Below are positions 1 to 10,577 of a stretch of DNA of 64,000 nucleotides, in pieces. The translations under genes and the position numbers were made by a program. The stretch's first letter is position 1, and each line of letters opens with the position of its first letter. The notes beneath the pieces were generated by a model. It saw only the letters and a list, made by a program, of their open reading frames with translations. It was not told the DNA's origin and ran no database searches. The stretch comes from Thinopyrum elongatum (taxonomy: Eukaryota > Streptophyta > Magnoliopsida > Poales > Poaceae), in the NCBI GenBank assembly GCA_011799875.1, contig CM022303.1:428033108-428097107 (forward strand), read 5' to 3'.

Positions 1-2003
1 TCCTCATCCGCACCAATCATGGCCTCAGCAAATTCAGCATCAATAATATAACAGGCAAAAGTCCAAGAAACAATCATTCCTCCCCAGTTAGCAAACTCTC
101 TGAACACAACATCTCTAGGAACCAGAGCATTGTCAGGGAAAGAAGCTCTGACAAGGGAGCGAGCACGACAACAATCATGATGATTCCAATAATGAAACTG
201 CCCAAACGTACCCACCACATCAGCTAAACCCTGAGTGTTCCGATAATCAAGCGGTATGCCAATGAACATCAACCAGCCAGTACGATAACCATGCAAAGCC
301 CGAAACCCTTCACCATGGTCATGCGGAATAAATCTGACGAAAAACTCAGCTCCCTCCTCATCTAAACCCAGAGGGAAAGGCGGATGCATAGTAAAGGATC
401 CTCTGACAACTGGGTCTTCCATCTCAAAGAGACCAACTCCATGAACCCATGGCTGAGCAGAACGTACCGGAACATGCAGAGTCTGGGTGATGAAGTCAAG
501 TACCTGCTCCCGTCGGATGGCCACCATATGAGCAGGAGGCATAGGCTCCACAATGGCCACCATGAACTGCTCATGCATCCGAGGAGGTGGCTGGTGGGCG
601 GTGAAGTAGGTGTGCGGCAATCTATCCCCGCCGCCGTCGATGATGTCATATCCAGCTGGTAGAAAGCGCCGTGGGTCGAGAGCATTGATCGCCATGGAAA
701 GATCAGGCGGAGGAGGAGAAACAATGGGAGATTGCAGCGGTGGCGGCGGCAATGGAGGAAGAGCAGATTGGGGTTTTTTTGGGCTACTGCGATGAATTGG
801 AAGGCGGAGAGGCAAGGTGCTCTGCTCGGGCGCGAGGAACGAAACATGGCGATAGGAATTTGGGCACCCAGATGGATGACTCAGGCGGTTGGCGGACGCA
901 ATCTTTTTTAATGTGACCTGACCGAAAACATTTGCGGCACCTAACCTTGTTAGTGCAGGTCACTGAAGTATGGGCCATAACCAAACAATTTTGGCAGTCC
1001 CAAAACCGGGCTACGATCTCTTCAATCATCTCATCAAAACTCTGCAAGTCACGTGCAATATCCCGAGGGGAAGGAATATCAACGGCCTGGGAACTAAAAT
1101 CCTCCGAATCATCATCTGATATGTCGATTGGGGCATTGACACAATCAGGAACCATGGGGTCAGGACTCAATGGGCTGGTGTCGTCTAGAGCAATAGGAAA
1201 ATCCTTTGAGCCCGAGAATTTCAGCCCAACAATAGTTTTGAATATCCCAGGAGATCCGGAGTTGCCAGAAACTGAACGCTCCAATTCCGGGGAAGCTGGC
1301 AAAGATCCAAAACGGATCGCCACCAGCAGCGAGGAGTATGCAACTCTGGCGATGGTGGCTCCTCATCGGAATGGATAGAGTAACTAGCCTCTCGAACTAT
1401 TAAGCAATCCTGAGTAGAAGCTGGATAGCGATAGCCTTTACACTCCTCATAGTTTATGAAAGTGGCAAACCTAAGCTTCTTCTTGGATCTGTGATTGGAC
1501 TTGAGAGAAGATTTGGCTGGTGGGTTTTGCATGGCTAACAGCCCTAGCTTTGCCCTACTCTTGGAAGGACTGACTAGGGTCCATTCCTCCTGGCATTCTA
1601 ATTGCCAGCGCTTAAACTCCTGCTCCCAATCAGGTCCCCCATGACCCTAGAGATGAAAGAAACACTTAAACTGATTGCAAACAAAGGATCTTTGGTGCAG
1701 AATAAAAAACCCCAACTCCTTGCATGAGACATGAAACGAGAAAACACGATCATGTAGGTGAGATACCTTAAGCGCAGAACAATAACCTCCAATGGCGGCT
1801 TCCAGGGAGAGACCAACATTATCCTCATCCAAACGAAAAGAGCTTCTGGCAAACGAAACCACCATGATGAAATGACCAGATCTCTCCGATGGATGCACTG
1901 ACCTCCAGAAAGAACTCCAGATCTCCTGTGACAGAGCCATTCCGGGGGGAAAATCCAACCCCAGAGAGATTGATGCATGCACCGCCATTGAGATGACAAC
2001 CAA
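1..2003 (-). pseudogene. LINE-like ORF1: zinc-knuckle / DUF4283-like protein, decayed
   Basis: Reading from about 2003 down to the window edge gives one protein-like sequence spread over several frames. An N-terminal block (about 2003-1560, with FRLDEDNVGLSLEAA and FFHL..GHGGPDWEQEF) is followed by a linker. Next comes a CCHC zinc knuckle, CRKCFRSGHIKKDC (C-x2-C-x4-H-x4-C), at about 920-965. A second conserved block starts near MAINALDPRRFLPAGYD (about 694) and stays open to base 1, including GEGFRALHGYRTGWLMF. This resembles nucleic-acid-binding ORF1 proteins of plant L1-like elements (DUF4283-type domains plus a CCHC knuckle). A TAG interrupts the N-terminal block near 1645, and a frameshift is needed around 1320-1350. 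It lies in the same orientation as the Athila fragment just above it. The family is inferred by eye; no reverse transcriptase from this copy is in view. Confidence 0.6.
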
Positions 2004-2146
2004 TGGAAAGAGGGAAGAGCGCCGGAGCGAATGAGCGGATCAGAAGACCAGCCCCACGGTTGAATGTGGAGATCGTCGGCGTTGAGGGTGGCTAGGGTTT
2101 AGGAGGTGGAGGGGAGGGGTGGGGCGCCATCGATTCTATCTGGCTA
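2004..2146 (-). other. Leader-like sequence upstream of the LINE-like ORF1
   Basis: Reading on the minus strand, about 140 bases of C-rich sequence (CCCCACCCCTCCCCTCCACC and CCCTAGCCACCC) precede the ORF1-like protein, as in a 5' untranslated leader. The junction with the Athila gag remnant falls at about 2130-2150 and is probably the 5' end of the LINE insertion. I found no target-site duplication, because the 3' end is outside the window. Confidence 0.4.
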
Positions 2147-2350
2147 CTATCTCAAGCATAGTTGCCGAGCATACCAATGCAACATATGAATTTCATCCCA
2201 TAATAGTTTCCCTTTTTGAGTCAAGCGATAATCCCTGAAGTATTCACGTTGATCGAACGTATCTCCCATTATATAGTTGAATAGGGTTTTCTCAGGATTA
2301 TTAAAGTAGTGCATAATATCTTTCACATAATGAGCATCGAGGGTTTTATG
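2147..2350 (-). pseudogene. Athila-type gag N-terminal fragment
   Basis: Minus-strand translation gives an uninterrupted 66-residue stretch, from KTLDAHYVKDIMHYF through MGDTFDQREYFRDYRLTQKG and WDEIHMLHWYARQ, ending in TAG at 2147-2149. This composition is typical of the start of the gag polyprotein in Triticeae Athila-type Gypsy retrotransposons. It abuts the LTR at 2351 with no primer-binding site or leader between, so an internal deletion joined LTR to gag. The other side is cut off by the LINE-like insertion. Confidence 0.6.
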
Positions 2351-3828
2351 AGTGTCGAACCCAACGAGGAGCTAAAGGTAGAACAAATATTCCCTCGAGT
2401 TCTATCGACCACCGATACAACTATACGCACGCTTAACGTTCGCTTTACCTAGAACAAGTATGAAATTAAAAGTACTTTGTACGTGTTATTGGATAGGTTT
2501 GCAAGATAATAAAGAGCACGTAAATAAGAACTAGGGGCTATTTAGATAAAGAAACAACTAAGTTAGTTTTAGTATAGAGCTTTTTGTCACAAGAAAGTTA
2601 TTTGTCCCTAGGCAATCGATAACTAGACCGGTAATCACTATTGCAATTTTATACGAGGGAGAGGCATAAGCTGACATGCTTTCTCTACTTGGATCATATG
2701 CACTTATGATTGGAACTCCAGCAAGCATCCGCAACTACTAAAGATCATTAAGGTAAAACCCAACGATAGCATTAAAGTATCAAGTCCTCTTTATTCCCAT
2801 ACGCAAACAACCTACTTACTCGGGTCTGTGCTTTTGTCACTCACGCCACCCACCATAAGCAAATCATGAACATATTGCAAACCCTACAGTGGGGATCCCT
2901 CACACTTGCGCGACACGGAGAGCACCATAGGACAGCACCAATAATAAAACATGCAACTCAAACCAATCACGATCATCAGTCAACCCATAGGACAAAACGG
3001 ATCTACTCAAACATAATAGGATAGCCATACATCATTGGGAAATAATATATAGCGTTGAGCACCATGTTCAAGTAGAGATTACAGCGGGGAGAAGAGGTGT
3101 TACACCACTGCATAGAGGGAGAGAGAGTTGGTTATTACGGTGGCGAAGTTGTTGGTGTAGATCTCCGTCACGATGATGGCCCCGGTGGCGTTCCGGCGCC
3201 ACCGGGAGAGAGGGGGAGAGAGCCCCCCTCCTTCTTCTTCTTCCTTAACCTTCCCCCTAGATGGGAGAAGGATTTCCCCTCTGGTCCATGGCCTCCATGG
3301 CGGCGGAGGGGCGAGAGCCCCTCCAAGATTGGATCTCTCTCTCTGTTTGCTTCTGTTTGTGCGTTCCCAGATTCTGGCCTTTCACCGTTTCTTAAATTCC
3401 CGAAGATCTGTAACTTCGATTGGGCTGAAATTTTAACACGATTTCTATACGGATATTAGCTTTCTTGCGGTGAAAGAATGGCATCAACCGCCTTATGGAG
3501 TGGCCACGAGGGTCAGGGGCGCGCCCTACCCCCTAGGGCGCGCCCCCCTGTCTCGTGGACTCCCCGGGCATCGTCTCGCGTTGATTCTTTTTCCCAAAAA
3601 TCACATATATTCCAAAAAAAAATCTCAGTAAGTTTTTATCGTGTTTGGACTCCGTTTGATATGGATTTTTTGTGAAACAAAAAACATGCAACAAACAGGA
3701 ACTGGCACTGGGCACTGGATCAATATGTTAGTCCCAAAAATAGTTTAAAAAGTTGCCAAAAGTATGTAAAAGTTGTAGAATATTGGCATGGAACAATAAA
3801 AAATTATAGATACAACAGAGACGTATCA
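2351..3828 (-). repeat. LTR of an Athila-type Gypsy retrotransposon, 3'-truncated
   Basis: On the minus strand this starts with TGATACGTCTCTGTTGTATC at 3828. It runs through the CCAGTGCCAGTT box, a GC-rich stretch (GGGCGCGCCCTAGGGGGTAG) and a leader-like region, to the near-terminal motif CTCCTCGTTGGGTTCGACAC at about 2351-2370. The last 50 or so bases seen in the related LTR at 54925-54975 are missing, and gag sequence follows directly. The start shares its first 40 or so bases with the fragment at 41519-41887. It interrupts the Tat-type element that resumes at 3829; the five bases after the LTR start are CATGC. Open frames here (3097-3715) are LTR sequence, not genes. Confidence 0.7.
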
Positions 3829-5659
3829 CATGCATGCATAAGAATATCATGAGCATCACATCTTCATGTAGATAAGATCGCATCTGGCATCATTTTCATC
3901 TGCATAAACTACAGGCTCCTGCCGTGGATTCAGTCCTCAAGAGGAGATGAGAAGACAAGCTAGCACTGCAGTCTCCGGCAAGCCAAACAGATAAGTTCTT
4001 CCTTTTATTCATACATTTTCTGTAAGTATAAGGTCTTGTGCATGAGAAAACCCTACTACCCTTTGGAACTTAGGTGCTCCCACCCTTTGACTCGAACGTT
4101 GATTCGGTCAGGGTGGTCACAGTGGCCTTTGGTGGAAAAGGACTGGCGGGGGGCTGGTCCCTCTTCATGATTTGTGCCCGGTAGGCCTAACTCCCCGGCA
4201 ACAAAACAGAGGGTACCGGCAGGATAGCCTACCGGGGGAGCTTGTTTACTTTAAAATATAGAGGCAGCCCACCTCTGCAAGGACATATACATGCACGAGT
4301 CCCCGGCAAGATTTATCTTTTTCATTAATATGCTGATCAAACAAGTACAAACCTTACAGGACACACACATGGATTCGAGGGTTTACATTATTTGAACTAA
4401 AATTTGGCAAGTGCCAAAGGATTTAAGATTGAAAAAAGATAAGTGTCCCGTGATGCCTTTGCCCTTGTCCATCTCCTTTAGGAAATCACATGGAGGGACT
4501 AAGGAGGTAGGAGGTGGGCCTCGCTGGGATTCGGCGCCTCCCCAGGATCAGGAGAGCACCGCCATCAGGCTAAGAGGAAGAAACCAGAGGGCAGGCGTGG
4601 GTGGTGGCGCTGCCAGGAGCCCAGACGGAGCCACCGGCAAACACGACTCGTCAGAACGGTCGCCCCCGTTCTTGACGCGTCGTGGGTTGCCGCCGCCTTC
4701 TGCACCACCGTCGCCCATAAGCTCCCGCCACGCGAACCGATGCGGACACCGTGCACTCCGGGTGATCCCACAGAGAGCATGGTCGTCCCCGACAGCCCGG
4801 CGGTATGAAGACCCCGCCCATTTAGGAGAAATGCATGGGAGCTAGAGGCTCCCCCACGCGCCAGACGGGTGGTGTACTGGGAGATAGGGTCTGCCTTCAC
4901 CAATGGCGAACCATCTCTACAACCTCCCTCCAACGCCACAAGAAGAGAAGGGATAGGCCATGATCGACTACCACACCCCTGCCCATTATGGGCCTCGGCG
5001 TGGTGTCGTTTGTGTCGCCTCTCACTAGAATTGAAGCCAAGGGCGACCCGGCGACGAGCGCACCAGAGTCGCCACCTCCAGTGCTACCGCCGCGCCGCCC
5101 GAGTGCCCCCCTGAGGCTCATGCGAAGCTCTAAGCTAGTGCCCAGGGTCTGCCCCCGGGCTCTTCCCTTTAGCCTATCCAGGAGAAAGCAGAAGATGGAG
5201 GAAGAGAGGAATGTGGAGGAATGCCTCCACCTCTCCCCTGCTCCTCCTTTTATAGGCAAGCTGGGGGCTGATTCCCCGTCGGGTAATCGCCGTCCTCCTC
5301 CACCAATCCAAGAAGACCGGGCCCCTGCCTTGATAATCTCCCGCACCACGCGCCTCCATTACCTACCCCACTCAATGCATGCAGCATATGTGGCTTAGGA
5401 TAAAGGCGTGATGGGAAGAGTGAATTGGCAGTTACCCGACCATGCGTTAAAGTCATTCACGGGCCATTACAAGAATGGCCCCACCACGATTGGCGTTGCA
5501 CGGCGCGCGGAAAAACCAGAAACTGACCCAAGCTTGGGTTAATGGAGAAGTAATGAAGATCTCAAAGGACGGAGCCACCTCTGCACTCTTGCCTGTGCAC
5601 TGGTTAGGGCCTACCCCGTCGACGCCCAGCGGCGCGTTCGTGCCAGGCCCGGGGGCTCC
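3829..5659 (+). mobile_element. Tat-lineage Gypsy element, copy 1: 3' internal region
   Basis: This is the reverse-complement relative of 57328-59230, where the same sequence follows a Tat-type integrase. Shared landmarks are CCGGCAAGCCAAACAGATAA (about 3976), repeated CCGGCAAG/GCCGGG tracts, ACAAGTACAAACCTTACAG (4343), AAAAAAGATAAGTG (4433) and the antisense TATA box at 5246-5255. The pol end lies to the left but is cut off by the LTR insertion at 3828. No sense coding capacity is visible. The minus-strand frame over 4897-5349 corresponds to the antisense ORF of copy 2, but its aligned start codon reads ATA. Confidence 0.75.
5246..5255 (-). promoter_or_regulatory. Antisense TATA box in the retroelement 3' region
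   Basis: On the minus strand the sequence reads CTATAAAAGG, followed about 35-60 bases on by a CT-rich transcript-start-like stretch (CATTCCTCTCTTCCTCC). The same arrangement, CTATATAAGG then CATTCCTCTTCTTC, is present in copy 2 at 57738. Conservation of a TATA plus initiator-like context between two diverged copies suggests a real antisense promoter. Confidence 0.5.
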
Positions 5660-6565
5660 TGTCGGTGCAACAAACCCTGGGTCTGTTGCCCGGACTGTGC
5701 ATAGGCCTGAAGACAAGATTACAGCACCATGATCAACCCAAGCATGATGGATCAATTCCCTTGGAGGATCCAAGTGCAGGACAGGAAGACCAAGATGAGC
5801 CAGAGGAGCAAGATATCGCTAAGGAAAGAACCTCCCTTGCCGGGCAGGCGATCCTGGCAAGGTTTGGTTTACCCCGGAAGCAAGCTTCCAGATCGTCCCG
5901 GCAGGCCTGCCGGGGCTAGTGGAGGAAAGCCACCCCACCGCTCCACCTCCCAAGCAACCCAAGTCATCGATCAGTGTGGTGTCAAGCCCCTAAGTTACTA
6001 AGTGGCTGCTTCTTGCCACATGGCAACCACTTCCTAACGGCTCCATATGACACCCGTCCTGGGACGTGTCAAGCAAGTAGGTGCAAAGCTGGCAAAACAG
6101 CCCAGCAAGGGTTGCCGGGCATGCTGTGATGTGACACTAGACGGTGCATTTAATGCGCTTTGTTAGCCTGCAGAGTTAGGTGTGATAGCACTGTTCGCTA
6201 TCTAATCAGTGTGTAAAGACTGATTTGCCACTGTGGTGACCCCTTAATGTATAACAGGAGGCCCATGGCGACCGTAGAAAGGGTTGGCTGGTTCAGACCC
6301 TCAGACATTCATACGCGCGTAGCCACTCTCGCCCTGAGGCAACCTTGCCGGGCAAGTGCGCCACACCCGCCACCATATTTCCACCATCAATCCACCAAAA
6401 CAGGAGTAGGGTTTTACGCCTCACGGCGGCCTGAACCTGGGTAAAACTGCCCGTGTGATCTCTGCCGCGCTGTGCTATGCTTCTCTGCTCTTTGTGCAAC
6501 ATGCCTATCCCCCCGCGGAACTAAAAAGGGGCTCATGGCCCCATAGGTGGTCGTGGTTTCCGACA
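5660..6565 (+). repeat. 3' LTR of Tat-lineage Gypsy element, copy 1 (906 bp)
   Basis: The LTR starts TGTCGGTGCAACAAACCC and ends with GTGGTTTCCGACA, so the ends form a TGTCG...CGACA inverted pair. The copy 2 LTR (56409-57327, minus) has matching ends and the same interior, including TTTACGCCTC.CGGCGGCCTGAACCTGGGT and CTCTTTGTGCAAC. The boundary was set by where the two copies stop matching. The bases that follow (ACATA, 6566-6570) should be its target duplication if the left end were available. Confidence 0.75.
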
Positions 6566-6892
6566 ACATAGGGCGATGGTATTCGGACACCGGAAGTGTT
6601 TCTGGGGGTACCGGGTACTTATCGGGTCACCGGAAGGGGATCCGGGCATCCCTGGCAAAAGATATGGGCCTTATGGGCCAAGAGGGGAAACGATCCAGCC
6701 ATAAGGGGCTGGTGCGCCCGCCATATGGGCCGGCCTAAGGAGGAGAAGGAAAGGGGAGAAGGGAAAGGAAAGTGTGGATTAGGATTCCCACTTCCTTCCC
6801 TCTCCCCCCTCTTTCCTCCCCCCTCGGTTATATATGGCAGGGGGCGGCTTGGGAGGGACTCCAAGTAGGATTCCTCCTACTTGGGCGCCTCC
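6566..6892 (+). repeat. LTR fragment, left half, split by the large CACTA
   Basis: GC-rich U3-like sequence with GGTACCGGGTACTTATCGG, a TATA-like TTATATATGG at 6828, and CTCCAAGTAGGATTCCTCCT just before the CACTA start. It appears to continue at 39426 after excision of the 32.5-kb element, since both flanks carry TCC and the downstream half ends in an LTR tail followed by a primer-binding site. The left end of this LTR is missing, cut by the Tat element at 6565. Confidence 0.6.
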
Positions 6893-7140
6893 CACTACAA
6901 AAAAATACACTTCCGTGATGATACGTGTTTGTCACAGTAGGTCACGTTTTCTGTCATGCATGTACATCCATGACGATTTTGTGACAGAATCAAGATAGTC
7001 ATACCTGTGCTGTCGTAGAAGTGTTCCATGACATTACCAAAATTATCATCACGGAAGTGTCCACTTCCATGACGATAAATCGCACGTCATGGAAGTGCTT
7101 TCATCAAGGGTGACCGACATGTGGCATCCACCGTAATGGG
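6893..7140. repeat. Left terminal and subterminal region of the large CACTA
   Basis: After the CACTA end come short inverted and direct motifs such as TCCATGACGAT, ATCATCACGGAAGTG, CACTTCCATGACGATAA and TTTTGTGACAG, in both orientations. Mirror motifs occur at 39185-39425. In En/Spm-type elements subterminal repeats bind the element's TNPA-like protein; that role is inferred here. Confidence 0.65.
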
Positions 7141-7319
7141 TCGCCATTAAGCTATCGGGTCTGGTTTTGGATCCGATAACCCGCTAACAGCCACGACCAA
7201 TGCGGATTTTCCACTTGTAAATTTCTCATTGGCCAGAGGAACCACGTGTCGGCTCACCGTTGGGACAGATGTTATCCACTCATTGGACCGAAGGCGCCTA
7301 TGATACGTTGACATGTGGC

Positions 7320-8114
7320 ATGGCCCAACAGAGGCCCATTCCGATGAAAAGGCCGGCCCATTTGACTTGGTCAAATGGTAGCGTGCCGGCCCACGGAAAG
7401 CCTGTTAATGGCCTATTCGCATATAGCCCATTTACAGCCCGCGAAGTCACGGCCCGTTACGGCCTATCCGAATTAGGCCCAGTAGCGTCATCTGGGCCGT
7501 CCAATATGATTCCAGCCCGTTGTAACTTCCGGCCCATGTATGGCCCATGACGTCTTTCGGCCCATATGAGGCCCTTTCTAACTCTTGGCCCATTAACGGC
7601 CCGTGGTGAAACTGGCCTGTAATCAACAGTGCATCACTTTATACCCATTAACGGCCCATTATTCCATTGGGCCGTTTCCAGCCCGTGTTATCTTTCGGCC
7701 TTCACAGGGCCCATTTATTCTTGGGCTCATTTCCAGCATTCGGTTACTTACGGCCCGTTACTGGCCTTTTCTGCTTGTGGGCCAAATTCAGCCCGTGGTT
7801 ACAGTCGGCCCGTTTGTGGCCCGTTAATCCGTTGGGCCGTTTTCATAGCGTCATCAAAGACGGACGATTAATGATGGCCCGTTATATATGGTCGGCCCAT
7901 GAACGAACAATTCCAACTCTAGCCCGTTTACGGTCCATAATGCTGTCTTTTATTGGCCCATGTTTGGCCAATCGATCATACGGCCCGTAGAAGGCCCATT
8001 GATGCTACGGCCCGTATAAGGCCCATTGTTTATACGGCCCGTAGAGGGCCCATTGTTTCTATGGCCCATAGAAGGCCCATTGTTTCTACGGCCCGTAGGA
8101 GGCCCATGGTCACT
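7320..8114. repeat. Dense GGCCCA/TGGGCC array with a 27-bp tandem repeat
   Basis: I count about 34 GGCCC or GGGCC cores in 800 bp, mostly as GGCCCAT, GGCCCGT or TGGGCC. The last 135 bases (7980-8114) are five 27-bp units of the form ACGGCCCGTAGAAGGCCCAT plus TGTTTCT. TGGGCC/GGCCCA is the plant site II motif bound by TCP factors and common in housekeeping promoters. Protein-like frames here are products of the 27-bp (9-codon) period, not genes. Confidence 0.75.
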
Positions 8115-8494
8115 ACAGTAAATATGTAGCCCATGGTTATTGTGGTCTAGTTTTAAAAAATAGGTTATTGCGGCCACTAGCAAACCGCGGAAAAAGAACT
8201 GCACTAACTACAAGCAAACAAATAAAGGAGACAACAAGGAAATAAATAAGCAAGCAACTTACGCTAGGCTATCACGGCTATTACACATATTACATCCACT
8301 GGGCATCAAAGTTCACCACCAGTGCAAATATCTCTATCTCTACTACTATTAAAAGAGCAAACATAAGTTCTCCTAAAGTCACACAACAAATTGTACACAG
8401 GATAACAAGGACCCTCAGATTAAATCAACATAAATACATCCTACCGTCCATATTACTCTAATAATCTATCATCGAGATCAACGTCTCGGATCAA

Positions 8495-9700
8495 ATGTTC
8501 TGCCCGCAGAAGACGTCGTCTGTCGCGTCTGCCGATCCTCCTAGGCTCCACATCCCTCGATCCCCGCTGTCTACCATGATTTACAGAACGGTTTTCACCC
8601 GAATCGTGCGTCCCCGACTCTTCTTTCTCTGGCCCCAGATCGCGAGGCGTCTTGGAATCCCTCCGCCCCTCGCCTTTGCACGACTACCAGATCGAGGAGT
8701 CCTGGATCGAGAAGAACTGCTCCCGTTTTCGCGGCTCTGCATGACTACCCGACCGCCCCACCGCTGCCCCTTCTGCCTCTTCGACTGCATCCGCGCGCAC
8801 GCGCACTCCCGTCGCTTCCTCCGCTGTGACGGCGACTGCTGATGTTCCTTCCTTCCTCACCAATCCCTCCCACATCAGCCGCCACTTCGACGAGGACGAG
8901 CGCACGCCCATGGAGCTAGCCGCGCCTCGCCGCCCTGCATAGTCGCCCCTGTTGTTCCCATCCATGCCGGCGGCGGGCAGCGGGTGGGACGCTAGGGCGC
9001 CGGTGGGAACGCGTCTATGTGTGGACAGGAGGGCCAGGGCTCAGCACATCACCCGCGTAGACGCATGGCACACAAGCGCATGGCAGCTGTGCCTGACACC
9101 ATGGGCGACCAGAGACTGGCGGCGGCGGCAGGTCGGTCTCGGACAGCAGGGCCGGCGATGGTGCGACATGGAGACGGCCAGCGCGCTAGCTAGCGCATCG
9201 CGACAACATGCGCGGTCAGCGTGCATGGACGGCGAGCTTGGCCACAACTCGCGTCATGTGCGTAGGCCAGCTCAGCGTGAAGCACATGAGCACGAGGTGC
9301 GCATAAGGCGGGCTCCTGCGGGGCGAGGCGTGAAGCTGGTGACGCATCCGATGCAGTTGGCCCTCCTACTTCGCTAATGATGTCGACGACCACACGAGCT
9401 TGTTTCTCGGCTTCTCGCCGGAGTGGTGCTAGATGCTCTCGCTGACCCACCATGTTTGTGCCACTCTCATATGCTCCACTCCCTCTGCCAACGCAGGTAG
9501 CGGAAGCCGGCAGCAGTGCATCCATGGAGCGGCGGCTCCGTTCATATTCTCTGGATGATGCCTCTGTGCCGCGTGCGTGTCTTGTGTGCATTCTTGTATA
9601 GTAGTTTTGTTGCTCTGCGTCCATGTTGCGTGTGCTCTGTTTGTGTGATGCGTGCGCGTCGGCCTCTACTTGCTTGTGCCCGCTGACTGCAATTGTTGTT
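8495..9700 (+). other. GC-rich exon-like block inside the Helitron
   Basis: Base composition changes from AT-rich to strongly GC-rich at about 8490 and back at about 9700, as at a captured first exon or promoter-leader of a grass gene. Frames are open on both strands over parts of it, but none resembles a known family, and frames on opposite strands are equally long, as expected from GC-rich sequence alone. The TGCTTGTGCCCGCTGACTGC/TTTTGTAGTCGTTGACAG sequence near 9675-9732 looks like an intron end leading into an exon at about 9733. I assign no function. Confidence 0.35.
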
Positions 9701-10017
9701 ACTTACTACTATATTTTGTAGTCGTTGACAGGTCGTGAACATGGTGGTGAGGCACGGATGCAGCCTCGACGCAATCAAATCGCTCCTGAGTGTGGAGAAA
9801 AAGTGTCGTCTCACAGTCGATGTGGCCAGGATCCCAATCATGGTACACGTGCTGCAGCAATGTCATGATATTGAAGTGGAAAGTTTGTGCATGATTACAA
9901 CCGGATATGTATTGGTTCTTCACTACAAAGTACTGAATTTTATGGCCACTGCCAATGATACTCTCATTCTTTCAGTACCAGTTTTTATATGATACAACTA
10001 AAGTCTAATTGTTGCAG

Positions 10018-10577
10018 GAGATAATATTTGTAGATGCTCCCAATAATTTGAACATGATGTTGCCGCTATATCTGGGTGTTCAGAGGCATGACTTATCTGC
10101 AACCTATACCCCATCATCCACTGTGACCTAAAGCCAAAGCAAGAAGAGGAAATGGAGCAACTTGGTCTTCTCTGTTCTCTTGCTGCATTCTCTGGGAATC
10201 ATAAATACTTGCATATCCGGACGCAAACCTTTGTAAGGTTATCCTCTACTTTACTATTTGAATCTTGGTAAGGTGCAAGAAATATCTTTTCGGTGATAAT
10301 GGAGGCCTAATGAAGGCCGAGTGATTCTCCTTGGTGAGGTTGTCCAATGTTGTTCCTGAGAAGGTGAAACTGGTGAACCACAAGGCCATTGTCAACAGCT
10401 TCAGTAAGCCCAATTTTAGTAACATCAAAATTAGAAATATTATACAAATAATAATCCTTCACTGACAAACTTAATTATATTCTTCTGTAATTTAGGTTAC
10501 TACACTGCACTTGAGCTGTACAGAAATGAAGTGTTCGACACGAGTACGCATACACATTCGGCTTCATCATTTACAAG
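10018..10577 (+). pseudogene. Captured protein-kinase exons (ankyrin/integrin-linked-kinase-like), decayed
   Basis: Three exons in order, with GT-AG borders where visible. Exon 10018-10232 carries catalytic-loop sequence, RGMTYLQ then, after a frameshift, YPIIHCDLKPK (the H-C-D-L-K-P of kinase subdomain VIb). The next exon, ending at 10403 before GTAAGC, reads GGLMKAE, a TGA stop, then FSLVRLSNVVPEKVKLVNHK, the activation-segment side. Exon 10496-10577 joins in phase to give NSFSYYTALELYRNEVFDTS and, after a 1-base shift, YAYTFGFIIYK (subdomain IX). The APE motif reads ALE. By eye the spacing fits plant Raf-like/integrin-linked-kinase-like proteins; the subfamily is uncertain. The TGA and at least two frameshifts rule out a working kinase, and the N-lobe was not recognised. 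Confidence 0.65.

Noticed and set aside
4411..5398. Several 80-150 codon frames on both strands
   Set aside because: They are non-coding 3' region of the Tat-lineage element; only the antisense frame has positional support, and it lacks a start codon in this copy.
7950..8204. Minus-strand frame with regular NNGPSTGR repeats
   Set aside because: It is the translation of the 27-bp GGCCC tandem repeat (9 codons per unit).
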